35,366 bases of DNA. Origin: an uncultured Alistipes sp. GTDB lineage: Bacteria; Bacteroidota; Bacteroidia; Bacteroidales; Rikenellaceae. The translations under genes and the position numbers were made by a program. Under the pieces are notes generated by a model that was given only the letters and a program-made list of their open reading frames with translations, did no database searches and was not told where the DNA came from. Shown piece by piece: positions 15,479 through 25,002 of this stretch; positions within the stretch are counted from its first letter, which is position 1; each line of letters opens with the position of its first letter. The stretch lies in the NCBI GenBank assembly GCA_937895825.1, contig CALBKP010000030.1, forward strand, positions 1 to 35,366, read 5' to 3'.

Positions 15479-18259
15479 ATGAAAAAGATGATGAAACTCT
15501 TGACCGCTATTGCTGTAGCAGCAATGGGTCTTTCAGCTTGTTCAAATGAGTTTGAGGAGACAAACAAACGCCCTAACATGGGCGATGTTGTCGTAACCTT
15601 CGTTGCCGATGCTGAGACAACACGTACGTCGGTAGATACGTCGCGTGACGATGCACCCCTGTTTAGCTGGGACGATAACGAGACGTTTGCTGTGTTGGAA
15701 CAGACCGACGCTCTGGCCGTGGCATCAAACGTTGCTTACGAGAACGTGGATGGCAAGGCACATATCAGCGCAGCCTTTGCCGCAAACGATGGCAAGGAAT
15801 CGTATCAGTATGTAACAGTATACCCAGCAAGTGGTTATGTTACGGCCAAGGACATTAGCTCGGCTACTCTCGCACTCCCTGCAAAGCAGACTATGGCCGA
15901 GACATCGTACGACCCCAACGCCGACCTTATGGTGTCGAAGGTTGTGGCTACGGATGCTCAGCCCACCACAGCTCAGCAGGTGCAGTTTACCCGTGTGGCT
16001 GCTGTTGTTAAGATGACGCTTAAGAACTTCAGCAAGGAGCTTGGCGACGAGGTTGAGCAGGTTATCTTCACAGCTGATGGCAAAAGCCTCGCAGGTACTA
16101 TCACAGCCAACCTTAATGCTCCCCACGAGTTTACGGTAAATGAGGGCGTTAGTAGCGTGAGCGTTGCCACCACATCGGCAAGCGATGTCTACTTCACTGT
16201 GCTTCCTACCACGTTGGAGGCGGGCGATAGCTACACTATTACCATCATCACCAACAAGAAGATCTACCTGAAGCAGGGCAATATCCCCGAGGATAAGTCG
16301 CTCACGTTTGAGGCCGGTATGGTAAACCGCTTTGGTGTGAATATGATGGGCGTTGCCGCCAGCGAGAAGTGGATACTCGTTAAGGATGCCTCTACTTTGA
16401 AGGAGGGTGATATTGTGACTATTGCAGCTAAGGACTACGATAAGGCTATCAGCACCAAGCTGTATAGCAATGCATCAGAAACATCTACTTCTGCCCGTCG
16501 TGATGCTGTGGATATCTCTAAGTTCGAGGACTATCTAATTGTCAATGAAAATGTTCAGCCATTCACTCTGGTCGCTGGTGTTGTAGAGGGTACCTTCTCA
16601 TTCTACGATACTACACGCGAGAAGTTCCTCGTATCGAATAACACGTCATCACGTTACCTTATCAATCAGGCATATATGGATGCTAACACCTCGTTTGCAA
16701 TTACTATCAATGCCGAAGATGGCGAGGCTACTGTGAAGAACACCGAGGGCGACTATATAGGCAACATGATCCTCTACTACAACTCATCGAAGTACTTCTA
16801 CAGTGGCAAAAATGTTAATCAAACAATCTGTATCTACAAACTCGAGGACGGCGTAGGCACTATCCCCGTTGTAGCAGCAAATATCACCGTTCCAGAAGCA
16901 GATGAGACGGTTGTAATCGCCGAGGAGGCTACTACTGAGGCTACGGCTATAAGCACAGAGTTGGTTACCTTTAACTATGTTGGTGCGTGGACAATCACTG
17001 CAACGACTGAGGCTGAATGGATGGATGTAGCATACGACGCAGAGAACAACTGCCTTACTTACACCGCAGAGGCTAACACTGGTGCTAAGCGCAATACTAC
17101 CGTAACCATCACCGCTTCGATGGAGGGTCAGGAGTCACTCACGTGGTCATTCAGCGTAACGCAGAAGGGCGCACCAGAGGAGATTACGATCGCCGAGTTC
17201 ATTAAGTTGGCAAAGGATGAGAACTCTACCTATAAACTTACTGGTAAAATTACAGAGATGACAACATCGAGCAGTGGTACATTCAAGCTCACCGACGGCA
17301 ATGGCAACATAGCGAGCATTCTCTACCTCTACACAGACGGCGGCGAAAAGGTATCGGGCAATGCAAATATTGACGTTAAGGTTGGCGATGTGATGACCGT
17401 AACGACCGTGCCTGCTGGATCAGGTAAGGGTGGTAATAGCTCACACTACTCTACCTATAAGGGTCACTATGGCCTTACAACAGAGTTGGGTCTTGCCGCT
17501 GACTACACTGGTGGTAGCGTTGAGATTAAAGTTTCGACATACAACAATGGCAACATTACTGTTCCCGAGGCAGTTGAGGCTACTATGGCCGAGAACGACT
17601 ACGCAGAGTTCTCATTTGCTGATAATACCGCAACCGTGAACTTCACATCGGAGAATACTACATCTGAAGCTCGCGAGGCCGTTGTAACATTCACCTATGG
17701 TTTGACCTCTATTACAATTATCGCTCAGCAGGGCATTAATCCTGCGAATAAACTCGGATATGAGCTTGTTACAGATGCTTCGACACTTGCCGTAGACGAC
17801 GCGGTGATTATTGTTGCAGTTGGCAGCGATAAGGCCCTCGGCTGCCTTGCAAGCTCTGCTTCAGCCACAGGTGTCTCGACCATCCCTGCCGTTGATATCG
17901 AAAAGTCAGGCAATGTCATCTACGATGCTGAGGAGAAGGGCGTAATGCTTCTTACACTCAAGGCTGGTTTGAACGACGGAGAGTTCGCGTTCCAATTTAC
18001 ACACAAGGACTCGGACTTCTATCTCAACGCTCCGTCATCGGGTCTTAAGGGCCGAGCTGCAAGTAGCGGTGCTAACAACGCTACATCGTTTGCCGTAACT
18101 ATTGATGCAGCTACGGGTGTAGCAAACTTAGAGAGTACCTATCCCCGAGTCATTAAGTTTAACAGTAAGACGGGCACTAACTTTACGGCCTTCAAGCTCA
18201 CGGCCGAGGGTGCTACATTGGATGCTAATAATATTGCTATCTACAAGAAGCAGAAATAG
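15479..18259 (+). CDS. Fimbrillin-like multidomain lipoprotein with BACON and OB-like domains
   Basis: This 926-residue protein has lipobox MGLSAC, mature CSNEFEE. Residues about 30-295 look like a fimbrillin-like N-terminal domain (TTRTSVD, then LFSWDDNETFAVLEQTD, and a final FEAGMVNRFGVNM, typical of FimA/Mfa-like folds). A module starting KWILVKDASTLKEGDIVTIA (about 300-460) is followed by BACON-like sequence (about 465-560). An OB-like segment (about 565-660; ITIAEFIKLAKDENSTYKLT) and a second BACON-like stretch (about 670-755) come next. The last module (about 760-926; YELVTDASTLAVDDAVIIVA) repeats the first WILVKDAS module. It probably acts as an adhesin or fimbria-associated surface protein. 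Base composition is lower in GC than its neighbours. Confidence 0.82.
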   Translation: MKKMMKLLTAIAVAAMGLSACSNEFEETNKRPNMGDVVVTFVADAETTRTSVDTSRDDAPLFSWDDNETFAVLEQTDALAVASNVAYENVDGKAHISAAFAANDGKESYQYVTVYPASGYVTAKDISSATLALPAKQTMAETSYDPNADLMVSKVVATDAQPTTAQQVQFTRVAAVVKMTLKNFSKELGDEVEQVIFTADGKSLAGTITANLNAPHEFTVNEGVSSVSVATTSASDVYFTVLPTTLEAGDSYTITIITNKKIYLKQGNIPEDKSLTFEAGMVNRFGVNMMGVAASEKWILVKDASTLKEGDIVTIAAKDYDKAISTKLYSNASETSTSARRDAVDISKFEDYLIVNENVQPFTLVAGVVEGTFSFYDTTREKFLVSNNTSSRYLINQAYMDANTSFAITINAEDGEATVKNTEGDYIGNMILYYNSSKYFYSGKNVNQTICIYKLEDGVGTIPVVAANITVPEADETVVIAEEATTEATAISTELVTFNYVGAWTITATTEAEWMDVAYDAENNCLTYTAEANTGAKRNTTVTITASMEGQESLTWSFSVTQKGAPEEITIAEFIKLAKDENSTYKLTGKITEMTTSSSGTFKLTDGNGNIASILYLYTDGGEKVSGNANIDVKVGDVMTVTTVPAGSGKGGNSSHYSTYKGHYGLTTELGLAADYTGGSVEIKVSTYNNGNITVPEAVEATMAENDYAEFSFADNTATVNFTSENTTSEAREAVVTFTYGLTSITIIAQQGINPANKLGYELVTDASTLAVDDAVIIVAVGSDKALGCLASSASATGVSTIPAVDIEKSGNVIYDAEEKGVMLLTLKAGLNDGEFAFQFTHKDSDFYLNAPSSGLKGRAASSGANNATSFAVTIDAATGVANLESTYPRVIKFNSKTGTNFTAFKLTAEGATLDANNIAIYKKQK

Positions 18260-18291
18260 TTAGATGCTACCTAATTTTTAAATAATAAGTT

Positions 18292-19692
18292 ATGAACCCA
18301 ATCAAAACATATATTATGAGGGCTATGGTCGCAATTGCGGCCATGGCCATTGTCGTAGGATGTAACGGCGGTGACGACACCGACAAAGTGCCAACAGATG
18401 GCAACCTAAATTTAAGCATCACGGTTGAGGATATAACAACAACCACAGCCAAGATTAAGGTCTCGCATACGGGCGATACCTCGAACACGTGGCTCGGCTT
18501 TGTCACCGACGATGTTACGACCAACGAAGATGAGCTAATTGCCCAGCATATAGCCGCAGGCATCGATAGCTCGGAGCTGCACGCCAGCCGCCAGTATGTC
18601 ACAATCGTCGAGGAGCTCCTCCCCGAGACAACATACAAGTATATCGCCGTGGGCTGCACCACGGAGGGTGGCGCGTATGGCAAGAGTGCATCGGTGGAGT
18701 TCACAACGCTCAAGGCGAGTGACGATGAACCCATAGATAACACAGCGGGCATGACACTTAACGAGGCATGGAGGGTGAAGTATGTAGGCGGCAAGACCAT
18801 CGAGAACCTCCACTACGACCACGTCGTTGAGGTCGACAGCCGCGACAATAACTCCTACGTCATCGCAGTAGTTACAGCCGAGCAGTGGGCCACAGAGTCA
18901 CTCAAGGCCATGTCCGAGGCTCTCTTGAGCGATATGTTCGACTATCTCGCCTACTTCAACCAGACGAATGGCACCTCGTACACCATCGCCGATATGCTAT
19001 GCTTGGGTGATGGCATCGAGAGCTTCGACCTCACCCCTGGCGAATATCGAGCCCTTGCCATCGGCATAACACGCAACGGCGAGCTAAGCTATCTCTACGC
19101 CGTGAGCGAGAAGTTCGAGGTCAAGGAGGCTGTTGCCTCGGAGGCCTACAAGTCGTGGTTGGGAGACTGGGTTATCGTGGGTCAGAACAACGTCAGCTGC
19201 CCCGTAACCATCAGCCAGAACGTCTCGAACAAGTCGGTATGGATGACTGGCTGGGAGGGCTACGACGACCTCGCCGTATCTGTTGAGTACGACAGCAGCC
19301 TCAACGCCCTACTCTTCCACTCGCAGCTTGTGGCCACGGACTACGACCTCGGCGAGGATTACGGCATTGCCGATATCTACTTCTTCGGTGGCGACGACGA
19401 TGGCTACTACTACGACAACCAAGAGGGCGACTACTATATCGGCATCGGCGGCATCCTCGACGATGGTGCTCGCGCCATTGTGCGCTACGGTGTGGGTGTC
19501 TCGGGCTATCCGCGCTTCTCGCAGATGTTCTTTATGGCGTATATCAACGGTGGGGTCTACGCGCTCTCTGCCGAGGAGGATATCCCCTCGTATGTGGCAA
19601 TCATGGATCCCGTTGGCAGCCAATATGCCACACCAAAACCGCTTATCAAGCGTCTCCACGCTCCGCGTAAAACGACCCTACGCAAACTATAA
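18292..19692 (+). CDS. Fn3-like domain lipoprotein, last gene of the surface operon
   Basis: This 466-residue protein has lipobox IVVGC, mature CNGGDDTD (acidic export-type signal). An in-frame ATG at 18316 would give a shorter signal peptide; either start is possible. Residues about 38-145 resemble a fibronectin type III-like domain (TTTTAKIKVSHTG, then LLPETTYKYIAVG). The middle is unassigned. The C-terminal part (about 285-450) starts WLGDWVIVGQ and has a very acidic Tyr/Asp stretch (GDDDGYYYDNQEGDYY). This C-terminal part resembles in layout the first lipoprotein of the operon (LLGKWEI). It ends 12 nt before a strong terminator. Confidence 0.8.
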   Translation: MNPIKTYIMRAMVAIAAMAIVVGCNGGDDTDKVPTDGNLNLSITVEDITTTTAKIKVSHTGDTSNTWLGFVTDDVTTNEDELIAQHIAAGIDSSELHASRQYVTIVEELLPETTYKYIAVGCTTEGGAYGKSASVEFTTLKASDDEPIDNTAGMTLNEAWRVKYVGGKTIENLHYDHVVEVDSRDNNSYVIAVVTAEQWATESLKAMSEALLSDMFDYLAYFNQTNGTSYTIADMLCLGDGIESFDLTPGEYRALAIGITRNGELSYLYAVSEKFEVKEAVASEAYKSWLGDWVIVGQNNVSCPVTISQNVSNKSVWMTGWEGYDDLAVSVEYDSSLNALLFHSQLVATDYDLGEDYGIADIYFFGGDDDGYYYDNQEGDYYIGIGGILDDGARAIVRYGVGVSGYPRFSQMFFMAYINGGVYALSAEEDIPSYVAIMDPVGSQYATPKPLIKRLHAPRKTTLRKL

Positions 19693-19704
19693 GGCACTGA
19701 TAGT

Positions 19705-19745
19705 AATATAATAGGCTGTCCGATTGGACAGCCTATTATATTTTA
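19705..19745. terminator. Strong bidirectional terminator
   Basis: A perfect 17-bp stem (19705-19721 with 19726-19742) has a 4-nt GATT loop, and the run continues as TTTT (19741-19744). It separates the lipoprotein operon (plus) from the convergent patatin gene (minus). The A/T-rich stem base could serve both strands. Confidence 0.9.
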
Positions 19746-19766
19746 CGCACTACCCTACTCTTAAGC

Positions 19767-22061
19767 CTAATAGAATAGGCCCTTGCGGCCAAAGATGGCA
19801 TAGCCGAAGTTAAAGGTGAGATACATATTCTTACTGCTCTTGAAGTCGTACTTCGTGAGTGCCAAGCTCACAGGGCCAATGGGCGTATGGTAGATAAGCG
19901 AGAAGTCGGACATATAGTGCATAACCTCGCCAGCAAACTTATCTCTCCACATGGCATAGACGCTGAGGCGTGCATATAGGTTGTCGATGATACGCACTGT
20001 GGGCATCACACCCACACCGAGGTAGCGATTGGCGCGGAACTCGGGCATGTAGATCATTCGCGAGTGCAGCAGCGGAGCATATTGCGGCGACGATAGCATC
20101 GTGGCCTCATTAGAGTCGAACTCAGGATGGTTGGTATATACACCCTCGATGGCGTAGCCCCACGAGAAGATGCCGCTATTCGTCACGTCGAAGTACTGCT
20201 CCCACTGTGCCTTAACACCCCACCACTGACGTATGCGGCTGAAGCGATCCTCAGGCTCTGGATAGATGATACCATCGCGTGAGTCACGCTCATCGCGGCC
20301 ATAAACATATATTCCCGATGCCACAAGTCTTGAGCCTGATGTTGGAAACAGCGGCTTATTCAACGACGTGCGCTCCAACGACACACCTCCCGATACGTAG
20401 GAGAAGTGCGTGTACTGACGCTTGGGATAGCCCGTCATCTCATAGCTATAACTATTACGACCACCATTTATGGTAATGTCGGCCACGCTCTTACGTGTAA
20501 ACGCTGTACCCACACCGAGCGATACGAAGTTCTCCATCATACGCATCTGCTCAGAGTTATCCACCTCCGTAAGATTGCCAAAGTTACCCTTCAACGTGTT
20601 GTGGATGTGGAAATTATACGAGTAATCGAAGTATATCGGTGTGTCGTGAATAAGTGTCGTACGCCCCTTTAGGCGTGCCATCGTATATACTGGGCCAAGT
20701 AGGATGTCGAGGTTAAACGTCTGTCCCGTATGTCGCCACCAGCCATACTCAAGACCTATATATGCCTGGTTAAATGCCGTAGACGAGATATTTCCACCGA
20801 TGGAGATATCGAAGTTGGGCTTCACGCTTAGCGGCAACGTCACATCGAAGCGCTCCGTTTCGTCGTTGTATTCAAATACGGGGAACTCACTCTTAACCGG
20901 GATATTTGCAAGCATCGTGAGATAGTTATCCGATATCTCGTCGCCCGTGAGTGGCACGGTATCCTTCGCACTGTGGTGTCCCATGACCATAATGTTACGA
21001 GCAATGTGCGTTTGGTTCTCGTCAAGACCCTTAATCTCAATCTCGCCCATCAACGCTTTGGGATAGCGCGCCAAAAACTCCCTACGACGGCGATCGTAAT
21101 CCTCCTCTGTCATACGTCGTGATACCAACGCTCGAATCTCGGGCATGGCGGCAATAGCATCGTTATATCCTGCTGACATAATATCACTCGCACGCTTAAA
21201 ATCGAGCACCGAAGCATCAACCTCACGCTGGATCAGCACCGAACGACCCTCCGGAAGGTCAAAATCCGTTGGCTTAGTAATCAACGACATTACCTGCTCT
21301 ATGACCGACGAATTTCTGAGCGACTTAGGCTTAATATCCACACAGCAGGCACCAATGATAATGTCGGGATGGAAGTTATCCTCCAACGACCTCCACGGGA
21401 AGTTATCATAACATCCACCATCGCACATCAACACCGAGTCTATCTCCACTGGCGGGAAGGCAACAGGGAGCGCCATTGAGGCGCGTATGGCAAGTGGAAG
21501 ACTACCCTTCGATAGCTCCACGGCACGATGCTCCGACATATCCGTTGCCATACAACGATACGGAATCATCAGATTATCGAAGTCGCCACCTGCTGCCGTT
21601 GATGCCTGAGCAAAGAAGGAGTTTAGCGCGAGGTCTATCTCCGCCGAGTTCATCATCGAGCCAGGAAGAATCACGCGCATACGACCCGACTCCTCGGATC
21701 TATGCTTCTGCCCGATAGGAAGCGTTATCATGTTGCTAATACGATCACGCTGAATATAATAGTAGCGATACTTATCCGCAATACCGCCGCTCACCCACCT
21801 ATCCAAATCACCCGACAGGGCCACAGCCTCCATCTCCTCGATGGTATAACCAGCTGCATACAAACCGCCCACAATCGAGCCCATAGATGTTCCTGCAATG
21901 TAGTCGATAGGTATACCGTTCTCCTCCAAAGCCCTGAGCACGCCGATATGGTACAGACCCTTTGCACCACCACCGCTCATCACCACGCCCACACTTTGAG
22001 CTATGCTAACCGATGGTAATAGGAGTAAAAAGGCGATTATTATGGCGGAAAATCTTTTCAT
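19767..22061 (-). CDS. Patatin-like phospholipase with POTRA and outer-membrane barrel (type Vd-like)
   Basis: The chosen start, ATG at 22061, gives a signal peptide (MKRFSAIIIAFLLLLPSVSIAQ) and 764 residues; the open frame extends further upstream, but the extra 26 residues would mask the signal. The patatin motifs are complete: GGGAKG (about 30-35), nucleophile motif GTSMG (S59) and DGG with catalytic Asp near 214. A POTRA-like segment (about 345-430) and a long C-terminal beta-barrel (about 430-764, ending FGYAIFGRKGLFY) follow. This is the layout of PlpD/FplA-type autotransporters and related Bacteroidetes patatins. It probably acts on phospholipids at the outer membrane or cell surface. 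Confidence 0.92.
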   Translation of the reverse strand: MKRFSAIIIAFLLLLPSVSIAQSVGVVMSGGGAKGLYHIGVLRALEENGIPIDYIAGTSMGSIVGGLYAAGYTIEEMEAVALSGDLDRWVSGGIADKYRYYYIQRDRISNMITLPIGQKHRSEESGRMRVILPGSMMNSAEIDLALNSFFAQASTAAGGDFDNLMIPYRCMATDMSEHRAVELSKGSLPLAIRASMALPVAFPPVEIDSVLMCDGGCYDNFPWRSLEDNFHPDIIIGACCVDIKPKSLRNSSVIEQVMSLITKPTDFDLPEGRSVLIQREVDASVLDFKRASDIMSAGYNDAIAAMPEIRALVSRRMTEEDYDRRRREFLARYPKALMGEIEIKGLDENQTHIARNIMVMGHHSAKDTVPLTGDEISDNYLTMLANIPVKSEFPVFEYNDETERFDVTLPLSVKPNFDISIGGNISSTAFNQAYIGLEYGWWRHTGQTFNLDILLGPVYTMARLKGRTTLIHDTPIYFDYSYNFHIHNTLKGNFGNLTEVDNSEQMRMMENFVSLGVGTAFTRKSVADITINGGRNSYSYEMTGYPKRQYTHFSYVSGGVSLERTSLNKPLFPTSGSRLVASGIYVYGRDERDSRDGIIYPEPEDRFSRIRQWWGVKAQWEQYFDVTNSGIFSWGYAIEGVYTNHPEFDSNEATMLSSPQYAPLLHSRMIYMPEFRANRYLGVGVMPTVRIIDNLYARLSVYAMWRDKFAGEVMHYMSDFSLIYHTPIGPVSLALTKYDFKSSKNMYLTFNFGYAIFGRKGLFY

Positions 22062-22076
22062 TTGCGAAATTATTAG

Positions 22077-22084
22077 TAACTTTG
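22077..22084 (+). promoter_or_regulatory. pheS promoter -7 box
   Basis: TAACTTTG matches the Bacteroidetes -7 consensus TAnnTTTG and lies 84 nt upstream of the pheS start. No clear TTTG is seen at the expected -33 distance. It sits just upstream of the divergent patatin start (22061). Confidence 0.6.
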
Positions 22085-22125
22085 TACGTTCGATAGTATG
22101 TTTTTGTGAACTAACTAACCATAGG

Positions 22126-22155
22126 CAAAAGTAGTACAATAATTCGACATAAACA
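22126..22155 (-). promoter_or_regulatory. Patatin gene promoter
   Basis: On the minus strand, TTG (22153-22155), a 19-nt spacer and TACTTTTG (22126-22133) match the Bacteroidetes promoter. Transcription leftward would start near 22119. This supports ATG 22061 as the patatin start: the longer frame's start at 22139 would lie upstream of the predicted transcript. Confidence 0.6.
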
Positions 22156-22168
22156 ATAAAAAAGATAT

Positions 22169-23194
22169 ATGATCAATAAAATTGAAGAACTTTTGGCTGA
22201 AATCGAGGCCTTCGCCCCCAAAACAGCCGCCGATGTTGAGGCTTTCCGCATCAAGATTCTCGGTAAGAAGGGTGCCCTTGGAGCTCTTATGGAGGAGTTT
22301 AAGAGCGTGCCATCCACCGAGAAGCGCGAGCTCGGACAGAAGCTCAACCACCTTAAGAATGTGGCAACCGAGCGCATAAATACCCTCAAGGAGGAGGTTG
22401 GCAACGCCGCAGCTATGAATGCCGCAAAAATCGACGATATGACCCGCCCAGGCGGTACAGAGCCCGTAGGCTCGCGCCACCCCATCTCTATCGTTAAGAA
22501 TGAGATCGTTGGCATCTTCGCTCGCCTCGGCTATACCGTAGCTGATGGTCCTGAGATCGAGGACGACTGGCACGTATTTTCGGCTCTGAACTTCCCTCCC
22601 GAGCACCCCGCTCGCGATATGCAGGACACCTTCTTCATCGAGAGCAATCCCGATGTTATTCTTCGTACCCACACATCGTCTATTCAGGTGCGTACCATGG
22701 AGCGTCAGAAGCCCCCTATCCGCGTTATCTGCCCGGGTCGCGTGTTCCGTAACGAGGCTATCTCGTATCGCGCACACTGTATCTTCCACCAGATCGAGGG
22801 ACTATACATCGACCGCAACGTATCGTTTGCCGATATGAAGCAGTCGCTCCTCTACTTTGCCAAGGAGCTCTTCGGTGAGCAGGCACAGATCCGTATGCGC
22901 CCCTCATACTTCCCCTTCACCGAGCCTTCGGCCGAAGTTGACGTATCATGCTCTATTTGCGGCGGCAAGGGTTGCGGCGTATGTAAGGGCACTGGCTGGT
23001 TGGAGATTATGGGTTGTGGCATGGTTGACCCCAACGTCTTGGAGGCGAATAATATTGACCCCAAGGAGTTCTCGGGCTTCGCCTTTGGTATGGGTATTGA
23101 GCGTATCGCAATGCTCAAGTATGGCGTTGGCGACCTACGCCTATACTTCGAGAACGACGTACGCTTCCTTAACCAGTTCGAGAGCGCATTGTAA
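22169..23194 (+). CDS. pheS: Phenylalanine--tRNA ligase alpha subunit
   Basis: This 341-residue protein is normal for PheS. An N-terminal coiled-coil tRNA-binding arm (about 1-85) precedes the class II core with GTEPVGSRHPIS, FRNEAISYRAHCIFHQIEG (motif 2) and GFAFGMGIERIAMLKYGVGDLR (motif 3). It charges tRNA-Phe together with PheT, which is not in this window; separation of pheS and pheT is common in Bacteroidetes. Its own promoter lies at 22077-22084. Confidence 0.97.
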   Translation: MINKIEELLAEIEAFAPKTAADVEAFRIKILGKKGALGALMEEFKSVPSTEKRELGQKLNHLKNVATERINTLKEEVGNAAAMNAAKIDDMTRPGGTEPVGSRHPISIVKNEIVGIFARLGYTVADGPEIEDDWHVFSALNFPPEHPARDMQDTFFIESNPDVILRTHTSSIQVRTMERQKPPIRVICPGRVFRNEAISYRAHCIFHQIEGLYIDRNVSFADMKQSLLYFAKELFGEQAQIRMRPSYFPFTEPSAEVDVSCSICGGKGCGVCKGTGWLEIMGCGMVDPNVLEANNIDPKEFSGFAFGMGIERIAMLKYGVGDLRLYFENDVRFLNQFESAL

Positions 23195-23200
23195 TTAAGC

Positions 23201-23240
23201 TACGGAGGCTTAGTCTCTGAGGCTGGTCTCCGTACTTTAA
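23201..23240 (+). terminator. Possible weak terminator after pheS
   Basis: A 7-bp stem (TACGGAG 23201-23207 with CTCCGTA 23228-23234) encloses a 20-nt loop, followed by CTTTAAAA. The T-run is short, so read-through into the TPR gene 11 nt later is likely. Confidence 0.4.
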
Positions 23241-23250
23241 AATAGAGACA

Positions 23251-24996
23251 GTGAGTGGCATTCGATACATAGTGTTAACAGCCATGCTATGTCTGGCGTT
23301 TATGGCATCCGCCACGGCCGAGAGACCATCGACCGTAAAGTCGGATGCCTATTCTTGCACTATGCCCGATACGCTGAGCAACACCTATCGCCACACCGAG
23401 GCCGTTAAACGTCTCTCCATCCATAGAGACACGCTCGCTGCGAAGGATATATGGCAGGAGATTATTGCCAATGATAGCACCTACGCCCCAGCTCTCTACT
23501 ACCTAAGTCGTGTGGAGCGAGCTCCCGAGCGTACCATCCGCTATGCCTACCGAGCATTTGCAGCAGACAGCACAAATAAGTGGTACACAGAGAATTATGC
23601 CTCGCAGCTAATCGCATCGCGACAGTATGCACGTGCTATACCCATCTTCCGCCGACTCATGCGTCTCGACCCCAAGAATCTGCAGTCGTACCATGCGTTA
23701 GCCATACTCTACGGCACTTCGGGCATGCCCTACTCGGCCATTGCCATTCTTGATAGTGCCGAGATTCGAGTGGGCTACAACTCTTTCTTAGCCGAGATTC
23801 AACAGCAGCTACTGCTCGACACCCGTCAGTACGACCGCGCCATCGAGGCGGGTAAGCGACGTGTCGAGGAGCACCCCTACGACAGCAAGGTACGCACCTC
23901 GTTGGCTATGGCATACGAAGCCGCTGGTCGCGACTCCTTAGCCATCGTCACCCTTAACGAGGCTTTTCAGCTCGACACCACGAACGTAGCGACTATTACG
24001 GCCATCGTCGACTACTATTATAGCAAGGGGGATGTACGACGTATGCTCGACTATGAGGAGCGCTTATTTAGGGATAAGAGCACACCCGTAAAGGATAAGG
24101 AGCATAGGTTGGATCAGTATATCAACGACACAAGCTTCTACCGCGAGAACTACCACTGGTTGGGCTCCGTGATACTTGGCCTTACGATGGACTACCCCTC
24201 CAACCGTAAGTTTATCAATGCCTATGCCATGCACCTCATCGGTGGTGGTGCGACGGACGAAGCCTATGACTACCTTATGCGCCATATAGACGATGAAACC
24301 ACCACGCCAGACGACTACATCATGTTGCTGCAATATATGTTGTTCCTCGAAAAGAGCGATACCGAGGTTAAGGCTATGATTGATCGTGCTACAGCAAGAT
24401 TCGCAGATGATAGCCAACTACTATCGTTCAAGGGCTTCTACTACACCGAAAGGGAGGAGTATAGCAAGGCCCTCAAAATATTTAAGCGCGGACTTTCTAA
24501 GGCACAGAAGAGTAAAGATAACGAGTTACGCAGTCAGTGGTTAGGCTATATCGGCGATCTATACCACTTGATGGGCAAGCAGATGAAGTGCTTTATGGCG
24601 TATGCCGACGCACTCCATTACAACGAGAACAACGTACCCGTGCTGAACAACTACGCCTACTACCTAAGCCTCACGGGGCGCGGGTTAGACAAGGCTCTTA
24701 CCATGGCCGAGCGTGCTACATCGCTCGAAAAGAGCAATGCCACCTATTTAGACACCTACGCTTGGATTCTCCATTTGATTGGGCGTAACAGCGAGGCTAA
24801 GCGCATAATGCTACGCGCTCTATCACTCGACGGCCAACGCGACCCCGACCTTTTGGCGCACTATGGCGACATACTATGGGCATTAGGCGAGAAGTTCATG
24901 GCCGAGACCTACTGGAAGAAGGCCGTTGAACGTGGCTACGACAAGGCTGCAATGGAGCAACACATCGCCGAGATAACCAAAACAGAGAAAATGTAA
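23251..24996 (+). CDS. Secreted tetratricopeptide repeat protein
   Basis: This 581-residue protein is read from a GTG at 23251, chosen because it gives a complete signal peptide (ending ASATA before ERPST); an ATG at 23284 would truncate it. The rest is helical TPR sequence, with units such as YARAIPIFRRLMRLDPKN, YDRAIEAGKRRVEEHPYD, YSKALKIFKRGLSKAQKS and a final GEKFMAETYWKKAVERGYD. It probably acts as a periplasmic or outer-membrane scaffold. It lies 6 nt upstream of the EnvC-like gene, which suggests an envelope or cell-wall role. Confidence 0.85.
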   Translation: MSGIRYIVLTAMLCLAFMASATAERPSTVKSDAYSCTMPDTLSNTYRHTEAVKRLSIHRDTLAAKDIWQEIIANDSTYAPALYYLSRVERAPERTIRYAYRAFAADSTNKWYTENYASQLIASRQYARAIPIFRRLMRLDPKNLQSYHALAILYGTSGMPYSAIAILDSAEIRVGYNSFLAEIQQQLLLDTRQYDRAIEAGKRRVEEHPYDSKVRTSLAMAYEAAGRDSLAIVTLNEAFQLDTTNVATITAIVDYYYSKGDVRRMLDYEERLFRDKSTPVKDKEHRLDQYINDTSFYRENYHWLGSVILGLTMDYPSNRKFINAYAMHLIGGGATDEAYDYLMRHIDDETTTPDDYIMLLQYMLFLEKSDTEVKAMIDRATARFADDSQLLSFKGFYYTEREEYSKALKIFKRGLSKAQKSKDNELRSQWLGYIGDLYHLMGKQMKCFMAYADALHYNENNVPVLNNYAYYLSLTGRGLDKALTMAERATSLEKSNATYLDTYAWILHLIGRNSEAKRIMLRALSLDGQRDPDLLAHYGDILWALGEKFMAETYWKKAVERGYDKAAMEQHIAEITKTEKM

Positions 24997-25002
24997 ACGA
25001 CA

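Noticed and set aside
9323..19692. Polysaccharide utilisation locus
   Set aside because: No SusC/SusD pair, glycoside hydrolase, sulfatase or hybrid two-component regulator is present; only surface lipoproteins.
22062..22139. Longer N terminus for the patatin protein (26 extra residues)
   Set aside because: It would bury the signal peptide, and the predicted promoter (-7 box 22126-22133) lies downstream of that start.
22115..22789. 224-codon open frame antisense to pheS
   Set aside because: It covers the conserved pheS coding sequence on the other strand, with no family features; explained as a shadow frame.
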